A stretch of 64,000 nt of DNA from the NCBI GenBank assembly GCA_036850595.1, contig CM072154.1:18979330-19043329 (forward strand), given 5' to 3'. This stretch comes from Rhyacichthys aspro. Its lineage: Eukaryota; Chordata; Actinopteri; Gobiiformes; Rhyacichthyidae. Of this stretch, positions 1 through 13,100 are shown one piece after another (the stretch's first letter is position 1; each line of letters starts with the position of its first letter). Made by a program: the position numbers and the translations under genes. The notes beneath the pieces were generated by a model, which saw only the letters and a program-made list of their open reading frames with translations, was not told the DNA's origin and made no database searches.

Positions 1-3000
1 ACAAGCGCTATCATTATATTTGGGTTCATTTGAAACAGAGAGAACCCCAAAGGGTGTTTAAGGTGACACTTGCAGTCCTGACGATGTGAAATACACGCGC
101 TCATAAACAGTGACAGGACATATTTCACCATCAACAAAATGTAGCCTCAGACAAGCCTCATCTCCTCTTTAAAGGATTTCAATAACCCATGCATGATTCA
201 GGAAGCCATTATTTTATTTTAACAATCCCTCAAACCTTTCAGACAGCTCAGGGAAGTGCTTTGGTGTGGCCTAGATGCTTAAAACTCTAACATAGACTCT
301 GGATGACCGAATTATTGTCATCTAAGAGAAACGCTGTATGCTAATCCATTTACTTCCGACTGTATTTTCATTTAAAGTCTATATGTGCCATGGTTTCTTT
401 GTGAGATCATAAATAACTGTTGTTATACCGGGACCTAATGCATCTGACCTCCTTTTTACTAATGGAAGACTGCCTTTTAGATTTACTCAAGGCTGAAATC
501 ACTTGTTCTCTTCTATGCAGTGCATCTAGCCCAAAACAGAGACCGCTCGCCGGCCAGTAACAACATACATAGCTGGCAGGGATTTCTGCAATGTGCGTGA
601 CCTGGGCCATTTCATAGTGAGCGGCCTGTGTGTCATGAATACAGATGGGTACCCAGGCTTAATGGGTCTTTCTGGTTGTGTTCATATAAAATATTCCAAG
701 CCCATTTAAAGTGAAATTATAAAAACATCCATGAAGAAAAATATGCTGGTGCGTTTCCATTAACTGCTGTAAAGGAAATGTCAATGTCTCACGGTTACCA
801 TTCGATTTTAAAAGAAGGAAAAAAATAGATTGAGATGTTATGTGGGCACTCTTTACTTAATTTGTGTGGTACTTACTGCCAACCTTGAGACTGTTCAGTG
901 TCAACAGTTTTAATGCAACAGGGAGGTGAAATACAACAGCATCCGGACCAAACATATCATCTAATATAAATATGATTTCAATGCTGCTTTCCATTAAATA
1001 TCGCTTTTACATCCGACTGGTATCAGAAATAGTTTTATCGCTCCATTTACCAGAAAAATTGAGAACGTTTTGTACCATTCCTATTTGAAACTGGAAACAG
1101 ATGGCAGCATTAGTTTGACGTCGATTTGAGTAAACAGTTGTTCTCCGTTTGATGTGCTAAAAGACAAACCCAGAATTTAAAGATGTCACAGTTTCTAATG
1201 AGGAGTTACCTGACCACTGTATAGAGAACACTTCCAACTACAAAGTTTGACACAAGTTTCAGATGTTCGTAACTTTAATGTGACACACAGCCCTCTCCAG
1301 TAGCAGCCTGTCCTTGGCCTGTCATGTTTTATTTCACTGTTCTCCTCTCAGATCATTAAGAGGGAATTGATGCTGCCTGTTCATTATACCAGGGCTAAAT
1401 GGAACCACAATGAAAATCTGCCACTCACTGTCACTCGTGATTGCATTATTCCATTACGGCCCATCCGCAAAAGGCTCTTAAGTCTAATCATTAAATCCAA
1501 CCAGTAGTGTTTTCCCACTTCCTATTTCCTGCTTCCTGTTTCTCGCCATAAATCTTTCACTAATCTATTAGCAACCTCTTATTTGCTGTTGTTCCACTTT
1601 GTTGCACTCTGCACCTTTGGAAGATATAGTTTTTAAAACACAGATTAAATATACATGGGCCTGTTAGGAGGAGAGCTGGGATGTATTATTTAGGGGAAAG
1701 GGGGATATTACTGCTGTTCCCAGAGTGGGGGGCTTGGCTCATTACAGCTTTCAATGTTGAAAATGCCAGGTTAGGAGTTCAAGGCACAAGTGAGAACAAA
1801 CTATGTGCATTTTCTTTAATGTTTAAATGTAGAAAAATACTGTAAAAGTTTTGGTGCAGTTAATGTATCATGTAATCTCTAACAATGTAGCATTACAATA
1901 TTCTGCTAATATCTGCTGATGAATAATTCTCTCTAGTCAAGAGCCAGGTTGGGGCAATTGGACATGAAATTCAGATCACAACTCTCTGTTATCTTTTTAA
2001 ACACAGCAGTAGCTAAAAACTCTCCTCACCCTCCTCAAACCCCCTCAACGACAGTGACCTGCATGGATTCCTTTTATTTCTAAAACCAAACCAATGCAGG
2101 CCATTAAAATACTTCTTGTTTCAACACATTTCATTAAATCAAATCTGAGAGCTTGCTTTATGCAATACCACAATTATCTCCAACTCTTTAATCATCTTGC
2201 CAATGCATCGCTAGTATTTATCCACGTTTTACTGTGTGTAAGCAGACATCTAAACCAACTGGATTTTTAGCAGCTATTGAATCAGTCTTGTCAAGTCGTG
2301 TAGACCAACAGCCAATGGGAGTGCCCCTTACTCTAATGGGTGTTATTGTAATTCTATAAAAGCGTGTCATTGGCCAAAACTTGCCATCACAAGCTGATAA
2401 TGATCATCTATTAGAATTCACAGAAACCTGTCTGTTGTGATTAAACAGATAAAAAGAAGCACTTACATAAAAATGTGGCTTTAATGCTTTATACACCTAT
2501 AGCTATGCTTCGGGACTGAAAGGATATGATTATTTTTTAGTACAAAAGCAATAATTTCTTTCCACATCATCACTGTTCAGATGATGTGGAAAGAAAACAT
2601 TATTTCTTGCTAAAATCAAGCTGCCCATGACTCAGGCAAGTTTTGTCAGGTTTTATTGTTGACTTCTCTGTACGTACAAGATGAAAAGAAAAAGGAAATT
2701 ACAAACACAACAGGGAATAAAATGACTAATATTTGAAGAAGAAAAAGATTAATACAATGTAGTACAAAGCAGACAGCATCAAATGTGCTGTAAAAGCATT
2801 ATTATCAGAGAAACAGGTGTAATTTTTGGTTTTGTTCAATGTGTCAGACTCATACTGTGTTCAGGAAGGATCGCAGGGTCACACTGACTTTTCTGATTCA
2901 AAGCCACCTGCTGTAACAATACCAACCCTGTCAGTGCCAAAAAAAGAAGCATTCACTTCTGCAAATCTCAACTTTCCAATATTCAAACTGTTATTTTGTG

Positions 3001-3912
3001 CAAGAACAGCAGAACTATGTCAAAGCCCACGTGTCTGCTTGACTCCCAGAGATCCAAAGTAAAGGGAGTACTGACTCAGTGGATCAGTGTCCAGCTCACG
3101 TTTCAATTATTCCCTCTACTGTAATGCCGAGTCATCGCTTAGACAAGTTTTTACCAACGGCCAAGATTGCTTTTGGGACAGGGATGCAATATGGTCCAGG
3201 ACAATCTATCCTTGTGTCAATATGTCAAAACACTATCATTCCTGTTTATAATCTTGCTGATTGTTAGTGCAAAACTCTCTCACTGCAGTCCATTTGGTTC
3301 ACCGTAGACTTTTACAGAAGTCTTTTATCATTTTGATAAATCAAAGATGAGAACTACAATATTGAAAAACACAAATGGATATAATATCATTGCTTTGTAC
3401 TTTTCTTAAATCTAGTCCGTACATGCTCTGCTTCTCTGTGTCTGCATGTCCTCTCTGTGTTATTGTGGGCTGTCTCCATCCAAAGATTTATAGACAAAAT
3501 GGTAAATATAAATTGACTGTCTGTCAGATCTGTCAGAATATGTAATGCTCACATGTTTTTGTTCAAAAGCTTCATTATGCACCTTCAGCTAAAACTGCAT
3601 TAAATTCACTCAAAAACTCCTCAAAAGCCTGATTATCACTGCACCATGACTGAAATACCTATTGAGGGCATCTATTCAGTCCAGCGGTGGGTAAGAGTAA
3701 TCGCTCTTTAATTATAAATTGTGTTTTTAATCATCGCCGGCTGGCGCTCACTCCAGCCTACTAATTGCTTTATCCCCATAGGCATCTATTCACATTGAAG
3801 TGATGGTGCTGCCGTTGAAGCACTCTAACTTTATATGGCCTTAAGTGGCACATAAATATGGCACCTTTTGGACTCTGAGACTGATTCCTCATGTTACTGT
3901 CTTTGTTTACAG
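1..3912. other. cntn5 intron (3' part)
   Basis: No exon with contactin or other recognisable coding sequence was found on either strand. ORFs here are short and unsupported. The stretch holds the hairpin at 2537-2616 and, at 3690-3780, a homeodomain-site-like AT-rich block near the exon. Confidence 0.7.
2537..2616. repeat. Long hairpin with 16-bp perfect stem and 10-nt loop
   Basis: TTTCTTTCCACATCAT at 2555-2570 is followed by loop CACTGTTCAG and its exact complement at 2581-2596. The pairing continues outward with small bulges (AGCAATAAT against ATTATTTCTTGCT). Total arm length is about 30 nt, close to a pre-miRNA or a small MITE. Confidence 0.7.
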
Positions 3913-4116
3913 AGCTCACCTTCTCTTGGATCTTCAATCAGTACCCTTCGTTTGTCGTCCAAGACACCAGGCGCTTTGTGTCGCAGAAGAACGGCAACCT
4001 CTACATCGCCAAAGTGGAGCCGTCCGATGTGGGCAACTACACCTGCGTCGTCACCAACACGGTCACCAAGACCAGTGTTCAAGGACCACCGACACCTCTA
4101 ATACTGAGAGTCGATG
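3913..4116 (+). CDS. cntn5: cntn5 exon: second half of Ig2
   Basis: Follows a tttacag acceptor and ends at a G|gtatga donor. It starts with two bases of a split Glu codon and ends with one base of a Gly codon. The translation holds WIFNQYP, RRFVSQ, NLYIAKVEPSDVGNYTC (the second Ig cysteine) and PTPLILRVDG. These blocks are near-identical to the Ig2 of CNTN3-6. The matching first half of Ig2 was not found in the 3.9 kb to the left. Confidence 0.9.
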
Positions 4117-7100
4117 GTATGAAAGTTTTGAAAAGATATCGTAGGGAAAGAGACAAGCTTTTGTTGAAGTGGAATCAGAGTTTGAAACTTTGATAACGAG
4201 CTACACACTGTTAACTTTATATATTTAAAAATGATACATCCTGGCAATTTTAGCAATGATTGTTACTTTTGTGTATGCCCTGGCTTAACTAAACAATCAA
4301 ACTCCTAACCATTGTCTCATTAGGATGCCCACTCTATTTATGCTTCACCAAAGATGTCTTTGTAAAATAAAATATACTTAGTGGCCTTATTATGTTTGAA
4401 AGAAAAGAGATAAGGCTGTATGGCTTAACTTCTCAGTAAGTCAAAAGAGTGTTGAGTCTGAGCTTTAACAATACGGTCACAGTCACATCATCAAAGTTTG
4501 CTTTGAAGCAGACTTTTATCTAATCTTTTATAGAAAAGAAAACTCTGAGAACTAGTTTTAAAAGGAGAAATCACAGGCTTTAATGGCAGTCTTTTGATGC
4601 GGTCCTCTGTGTGACTGTAGGGTCCCATATGTTTTTGTCTGACCATTTACATTACTATGATTTGGTTCTGAGCTGAATTAATTTAATGTATTGTGATATT
4701 TTTGGTCTAAAGTGAGAACGAAGTCATGAATTGGCTTGTTCACATAAATACTTTTAATATAATTTGGAGATCATCTGAAAAAAGTGAAGAATAGTTCATT
4801 CCAGTCATAGAAAATGTCCAAATATCTTAGAACTTTTAAAGTGTATTTTAGCCCCTCACTTTTTTCAATTTTGCAATGGTGCTGACATAACTAGCTTTAG
4901 ATACAACATCTAAACCCAGTGGAAATAAGACTGAGTTTGTCCCTCCGAGGCTGTTGTAGATTGTGTTTTGAACCAATATTGAGATGAATAGTCAGGATAA
5001 TTACAAGTGATGGCTACTCAAGAACCTAATAATAAAAAAAAGAAAGAAAAAACTGTGTCTGTGGTAAATCATAGTATATGTATATGAAGTAGTATGAATC
5101 CTGAAAGAGGAAGTGGCCTCGTAGTTTGGCCTGTTCACTCTAACACAAACACACGTGATCAGATGAGATAATACCTGATGCCACTGTGATCATTGTGATT
5201 AAATGTTTATTGCTAAAACTTGTTTTTCTTTTTGACTGCAGGTGTGATGGGCGAGTACGAGCCAAAGATCGAAGTACAGTTCCCCGAAGTTGTCCCTGTC
5301 GCCAAGAGCTCCACAGTCAAACTGGAATGTTTTGCACTCGGAAAGTACGTCCCACTGTGTACCATTAAAGCACAGTCACAACAACACGATTAGCTCTTGT
5401 TTACTGTCTGAAACTAAGCCCCACTTCAACTTGACATTTCAATGATTTTATATCCATGCGATAAACCACACTTACATAATTGGACTATAAGAGGAAGAAA
5501 TTTTGATTAATTATGGATCACATTCAATTTTTGTGTTTAGCTCAAGATTACATTCAAGAGCTTTATTCATCAATTGGTGGCTTTGCTGTGTGTTATTTCT
5601 TTTTTTTTTGTCTTAAATGTTTCCAGCCCTGTGCCAAACATCAGCTGGAAAAGAGTGGATGGAGCGTCTTTTGGCAGGAAGGTGGACATAAATAAAGCCA
5701 GCGGAGTGTTAGAGATCCCTTATTTCCAACAAGAGGACGCTGGGATATATGAATGTACGGCTGAAAACAGCAGAGGGAGAAACTCGGTGCAAGGAAAACT
5801 GTCTTTCTACGGTGAGTAGGAGGGCGCTTTCTCTGACTTTGATCTTACCCTACTTCATGTTTCCTGTCTTGGGAACAAAAATATCTCATGCCTTTAGCCC
5901 GTCAGTCCTGTGCAGAACATATCTTGTACATTTATAGCCGTTTGCTAAATCCTCAACCCACTAGCCTTATTTCAAAAGGCTACTGCAGAACCTGATTGAA
6001 CATCTTGCTATATAAAAGTCTAGTTTTGTGTTGGGTTCATTGCAGCTGTAACAAAAGAATTTATTTGTTGTCCAGCATCTTGTACCTTTTATTAGAAATC
6101 ATAAATAACAGGATCTTATCACAGGCCAGTAATAAATTAACCTATTAGCAGTACTTCATCTTTGACAAGGCCTTTATTATGCCAGCGGCTAACATGCATC
6201 TGTAGCCAGCACAGATTTATACCACCTCTCAGGCTGAGGGGATTTTTCTCCTCTCACCAACACTGGACTTATAGCCCATATTCTCACAGAGCTTTTAATA
6301 GCCTTTGATGAAGGATTTTTATGGTTTCTCCCTCCATTATTTTGCAGTTTATGCATTTATGATGTCTGTAGGCCCTGTAGGGATGTGCTTGATTCAAATC
6401 ATCAAATCCAGATTTTTCTTTCCTGTGAAGGAGGGAGCCTTTGATATGATAATACAGTTTTTTTTTTGCATCACCTGTGGGTAAGATGAACTGCTTGTTG
6501 TACCTGAGGTAGACAGAGGATTAAAGATGCTTTACTTAAAAGAGAAGTGTCTGTTCCTAGAGTGGTATGGCATTACAGCACTGGGCCTTGGAGAACAGCC
6601 AATAAAATAAAAGATGTGCCTAATTGTGGTTGTTTCTGAAGGAGGTGACTTTTAACGTGTGTTTCCTTGAGATGGCTGTGGATCTGATTAGTTCATGACC
6701 ATTTGAAAAGCACAAGCCACAGAGAGAATGAGGTCTTTTTCATCACATTCAAGGCATTTCCATGTGACGTCTTGAATGAGATACATTTGTACTTCTTTCA
6801 ACACAGCCTGAATCTGAATGATGCCTCCTGACTAAAACTTTATTCTCTTAAAGAACATTTGTTGAAATCTAATACCGTAACCTATGAGTTTCTTAAAAAT
6901 GTCCTTAAAATGTACCGAAGTGAATGAATGCCACAGTGAAAGGATGGATGTCGCCTCATTACCACAGATGCTGGGATCATTTTTTTCATATCCTAAATGG
7001 TCTACAGAAAAGAGGATTCACAGCGGTACAGAAAGTGTTTAGGTTGATGATAGTCCTTGTTGTCATCATCATATTCACAGCTTCTATGACTCAAAAACCT

Positions 7101-10100
7101 GGCTGTGTCTGTGTTTGCTGTTATTGTGTCTGCTCAGTGCTTGGGATGTGTTTGTTATCATTAAAGGTAGTGTTTTTGTTCATGCAGGTCAGATCTGAGG
7201 AGTCAGTAGGTCACAGGAGGTCAGATGTTGTGTTGAGAATATAATAAAACAGTCAAACAAAACAAGAAAGCTGTGCAGAAAAATAAATCCAGCAACAGTC
7301 TGCAGTCTGAACATGCAAAAAGCAGTAAAAAGTTCTGTGTCCTAGTTCTACACATTTTCTGCTGTTGTGTGGAAGTCAAGTCGGTCCATGCAAGATTTAG
7401 GTCCTGTCCCCTCTCAAAGCCGGGCAGACTCTCTGGCCCAGTGCCAGGTGATAAAAATCTGTAATCTCATTTTAAACTGCCATAGACAGGAGCTTGTGGG
7501 ACATCCATCAAGTGGAGAAACCAACAGGGGAATCAATAAAGGGATGTGGTGTTTGCGACACCCAACCAGTGCTGGTGCAGGAACAGTGAGGGGTGGCCTC
7601 TCTTCGATTCCACACTTAATTGTCCTTCTTAAGTTCCAGGGGATTTATGAAATTAGATCATGGTTTAGCACTTGACTGCATTTGAATGGACCCACAAGAT
7701 CAGGCCGACTTTGTAGACGGGACTTGCATCATGTCTCTGTCCAATTATGTTGTGCCTCATGGCCTTATTGTTAATATAGTAAAAGGCTGCCTTATAGCAC
7801 TTATCATAGTAATGTCTATATTTCTAAATGATGATATGGCACTACTTTTTCAGTATTTTTTTGTGTTAAAATATTAGTTGAATGAGTCAGAAAAGACAGC
7901 TCCCAGCGAAAGTCACATAAGGCAAAGCATGCCACAGTGTTACTAAAGATGGTCCATACACTGAGAAATAATCAGCAGGAACCCCTCATTTATTGTTGCA
8001 AAGTCTGGCTCATCTTTAGCTTCCAGACATGTTTCTAAAGGGTTATAATTCTAGCTTTAACAAGGACACATTTATGAGCAGCATCTGACAAAATGACTTG
8101 AACAAACCTCAAAATAACATTTTAATCCCACCTCGGAGGGCTTCATGTGATTTTAACAGTGACTCTCTGAGCCATTTAGTCATCTGGCACAGTTTGTTTT
8201 TGCTGTAATTGTAGTATCTCTTTACTGGTCAAAAAAACATAAAGGTCATATGACTCATGTTACAACCCAGTTTCTCAAATGAAATCTTCATGCTTCTGCA
8301 AACCTCTATAAAATGGATTAAATCAGAGGAAAAATATGTTTCACACCTTCAATCTTGATCCGTGCCTGTATAAGAGTCTGGGTTTTTTGTTTTTTAGGAA
8401 CAAACAGAATATGAAACAAAGATAAGTGCTTTGTTTTATTGAGAAAGTTACATTCTAAAGTAGCTGAACTCATATTAACCTAATTGAAACATTTGTAGTC
8501 ATTTATTCTTGAAATCAAAAGTACTGTCCGGTGTGGTGTAGCCAAATAAAGAAGCAACACAGTCTCTTCTTCTTAGGTTTTGCACTCTCTCCACATTCAT
8601 GCGCCATCTAGTGACATGACAGGGCATTACAGGACACAACATACTGCTACTTTAAAAGTTACAGCTTGAACATTTTTCAAGTAGAGGTTAAAAATAGTCC
8701 ACTTAGGTATCGGTTTTCTGTAAAAAGTCATTATAAATCTCAGATCCTGGTTTTTCCTTCTTGTTCGTAGTGAAGAAAGTCAATGAGTTGTAATTTAAAC
8801 TGTGGACATTTTTTCACGAGAGACTGAAAGTGCTAAATATTGACATAGAGTGGATGAGTCAAAATATTTTTTTCCTCCAAAATATTCCTAAGGAAAAGTA
8901 TTTATTTTGTATTATTTCTTGTATTTTGTTTTGTATTATGCATTTTTAAACTTTATACTATTCATACGCAGATTACATACTTACATACAAGATTGCTGTT
9001 TTTTTTAGTTTTTTTTTTTTTAGACAAAATCTTCCTGTTTTCTGCCCTACCACAGATGCCCATCAAACAAAACAAGATAGTCAGGACATTTTCTACTGTA
9101 AATGCCATACACATTTTAGCACCAGAAACATTATCTCTCCACACGTCACAGATAAGTGTCACAGATACTGTCCTCACTTTGCCTGAGTCTGATTCACATA
9201 TTTGCAGCACGGTTAAGTCCCAACTAAATATTTCTGGAGACTTTGTTGCTCATTATCATTCCGACATAATGCAGAATAACGCAGCGAAGCAGACAAACAA
9301 CTGGCTGCCTCCCCTTGACCCTGACAGTGTGTTATTATTTATGGTGCTGCTTCATGAGCTCCATAAATCTTCTCACAATGTCGCCAGAGATAAGGTGCTA
9401 GTCATTAACGTGACACCAGGACCACTGTCATAAATAAACAGCCATTTTCTCTATGCTTCTCTGGCGTTTTCCAAAGACAAAAGGGAGTAAAAATTTCTTA
9501 TTAGCCTCTCTGCTGTAGTAGAATTACAACTCTTTGCTCAAAAATTGTAAGTAAAACATCAAAATAATATTTCTAGTCATTTCAAGCCAATTGTTGAAAA
9601 CCCAATAGAATATGTTTAAACTTTTAACCTCATCATGAATTCACTATTGATTCTTTCTTGTGTTAACCTTGCACTGTAATTTTATTTATATATTTCTCCA
9701 TTGAGGGTCAGCTTTGGGTTAATTACAAGTATATTTATGAATTTTCTCTTTGATGCCTCTTTAATGAAGTAATTGGCCGCTTGGTTGATTCATTGATTTA
9801 TTCTTAAACTATAAACTGATCAGGCGTGAACTCCTCAGCAGTGTTAAAGTGATTTTGTGCATTTTGTTGCCTGCAGCTGCACCTCATTTGACCGACAAGC
9901 CGCAGGACGTTCAGATGACCATCGATGAAACTCTGGTGTGGGACTGTAAGGCCAGCGCTAAGCCCAAGCCGTCGTATCGATGGCTAAAGAACGGAGAACC
10001 TCTGGATCCAATGGAGGTAAGAGAGGCTCTAAAAGGCAGTTTAGGAAGACATTATTTTCACCTCAAACAACCACCCAAACTAACACAACAAAGAAATCAG

Positions 10101-13100
10101 GATTAATATTAGTGAGTAGGTTTGTACACAGCAACAGTAATTATAACTTGGCTCAATTGCAAGAATTTTGAAATAGTACATTTCTACAGGCAGTGGTAGA
10201 ATGTAACAAAGTAAAAATACTGTTCTTAAGTACAAGTTCAAGTATCTGTGTTTTACTTAAGTAGATTCAAAAATACATACTTTAACTTTTTACTCCACTA
10301 CGTTTTAGAGCAAATATCTGTACTTTCTACTCCACAATATTTTTTACATTGGCTTTACAAGTACAAGTAAATTTGACTTATTTGATATTGTTACAAATGT
10401 GCAACCCCTTGAATTAAATGTTTAATTGGTACATAAATGTGGACCAAAACCTACAGCACTGAGTTTTACAAAGCACACATGAATGCAGCATTATATGAGT
10501 AGATTTTCCTCTCAGTGATCTGTCCATCTATGAAACAAACACATATGAACTTCACCTTAATTAATTTCATAATGACTGAGTCAAATACTTGTACTTTTGT
10601 AGTTTAAGTACATTTAAAAGCAAGTATTTTAATACTTTCACTTAAGTAATAATTTTACATTTCTAGCTGTTTATCTGTACTTTTACTTAAGTCACTGCCC
10701 ATGGGACAATGCAAACAAATAAACAGATTATCCTATCGTAAAATACTGAGTTACTGATGCAAGATATTGGTACAAGATAATGAAGCCCAGACAACAATGA
10801 CAGGAGCAGGTAGTAAAGCCTTTGTAGATTGTTGTTGTTGTTTTATCGCCTTATAATCATTCATGCAGAAGCCATAACAGCAAAAACAGTTACACACGTA
10901 CACAGTAGTACTCACGAATCCTCATTATCACACTGGAACGTAGGCGTAGCAATATTGTTCCTTGATATTGTTACATTTTTCTCACAATGTATGAAAAATA
11001 TGCGCTCCAGTTTTTTTTTTTTTTTTGTGACTTTCTAGATGAGCACCTCCTACACTCTTGCATTTGAAAAACAGGAAGACAAGGGAACAAAGAGGCAGAT
11101 TTTTACTTATAACAGACTTAATATATAGATTATTAATTTAAAATGCCAATCACTTCCTTCTACATTTGAGGCAGAACCCATTTTGTTCTTAGAGAAGTGA
11201 AAACAACCTTAAAATAAATGCACTCTATGGGCTAATATTACAGTAAATATCCATGACCAAGGCACTGGCTCCAGATTTGGAGATGGTCCGTGGATACTGC
11301 TCCTTAAAGGCACTAAATGATGTATGGGTGAAATGCAAAGATGGGGATCAACAAAATATAATGTAAACTAAATGAAAACCTAAACTTATGGTAGACAAGA
11401 TCACAGTCACATGATGTTTTTTTTCCTTTAGCATCAACAGACATCAGATCCAAACACATTAACAGCTACTAACAGCTGCAAGCTTTTAGTATTGCTATTG
11501 GTAAAAACTTGTTAATATGTTTTCAAAAACAGCCCATACGCAGATGACTGTATCATAACTGAACATGAAAGATAAAAGAGGATAAAATTACTGCTTACTT
11601 AAATAAGAGCCGCAGCTGTATTTGTTGGACTGATTTTCTTAGAAGCAAGTAAAGGCTCATTGGCTTGTACTTGGCACGAACATGTCACTTTGAAAAGGCA
11701 GCTTTTGCCTGGGAGTAAATCTGGCATCAGAAGTATGTGTGTACGTGAAGAGGGGGCTGTTTGTATGTTTTGTTGCAAAGGAGCCAAAGTGATGCCATTT
11801 TCTGCCTGTCATCAGCCAGAAACTTGACAATTTAGTGCTCAGTCTCTACTATCTGCAGCTCTCAATTTTATCATTAAGTCTCTTCTCTCTGGAGACGGCG
11901 GAAAATGCCTCATCATCCAAAATGCGTGTCACATTTCGGCAGTCTGCCTTGTTTTGTGTTATTGTGCGGTGTGTGTAAGCTGTTTGCCTAAAAAGCACAG
12001 CTACAGAGATTCACAGTTGCACACTTTGTCCGTGTTTGGATTGTGTAATGAGACCAAACGCAGACTGATACCGTTTTGTTAGACAAGTTCTTCAAAGGGG
12101 GATAAGAAGCCTTCCCATTTTCTGCAACAAAAAGAGGCTTGAGCTAATAGTCCAAATCTGGGACACTTTAATTACAGGCTTTTACAGTCTCTGCTGCTGG
12201 AAGTTATATACCACATACAATTTACTTTTCAATTTAGTTTAATTCATTCTATCTACATGATGAAACCTTGTCACATATCCCTAAATCTTGTTGGAAATAC
12301 AGTGTACAGAGACTTTGTGATGGGATCTCAAGCTTTCTTATCCAGATTAACACAAACACATCGCAAATGCACCATTGTAATAAACATAATATTTAACCAC
12401 ATATACATATAACTGTGTTTAAATGTTTTTCTTCCATTCAAACCTGGTATTATGATAGTTTTGAAGAGCTGATAAAGGTCATTTCCTCTTTGCCACACAT
12501 CCTGAACCACAGGAAGCCATTACTGCTCCACCTGTGCGTCTCTAATATTGATTTGTAAATAACATTGTAAAATTCTTTGGGCGGATGGCCAAGGTAACAT
12601 ATTCCCCGTACATGTGGCTATATTAATGAGGTGGGGTGTTACCATTTTCAAAATGCCACCGTCAACAGCGGCAACAGTAAATCAATTTCCAAATCCAAAG
12701 GTCAGCGATGTTGAGAGAGAAGCAGAAGGAGAGGCAGGCCAAGGCAGCCATTTGTTATTCCTCATTAGAATGGATCAGTCCTCCCTCTCTGTGTCCCTTT
12801 ATCACACTATCTCTTTCTTAGATTTTTTTTTTTTTTTTTTTTTGCCTTTGGCTTTTCCCCTCTCTCCTTCACTTTGGGCCCCCTCCGAGGACATTAAATA
12901 GCACAGAGGAGGGCTGTCACTTTGAAATGTCACCCCTGTGAAACAAGGACCCACTCAGGCTTGTACTTTTCCACTCAGCACCAGCACCTGCTCATGGTAC
13001 AGGACGCTGTTTTTTGAGACTTTTCTACCTATAACCTTTGGGACATTTCTCAAGTACACTGCCCTGAGAAGTCCAAGTGGAACTCTGGCCAAATGGAAAT

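Noticed and set aside
8993..9433. 146-codon plus-strand ORF in a cntn5 intron
   Set aside because: Starts in a poly-T run giving a false hydrophobic N-terminus, has no recognisable domain and no splice partner in the contactin frame. Chance ORF, possibly over conserved noncoding sequence.
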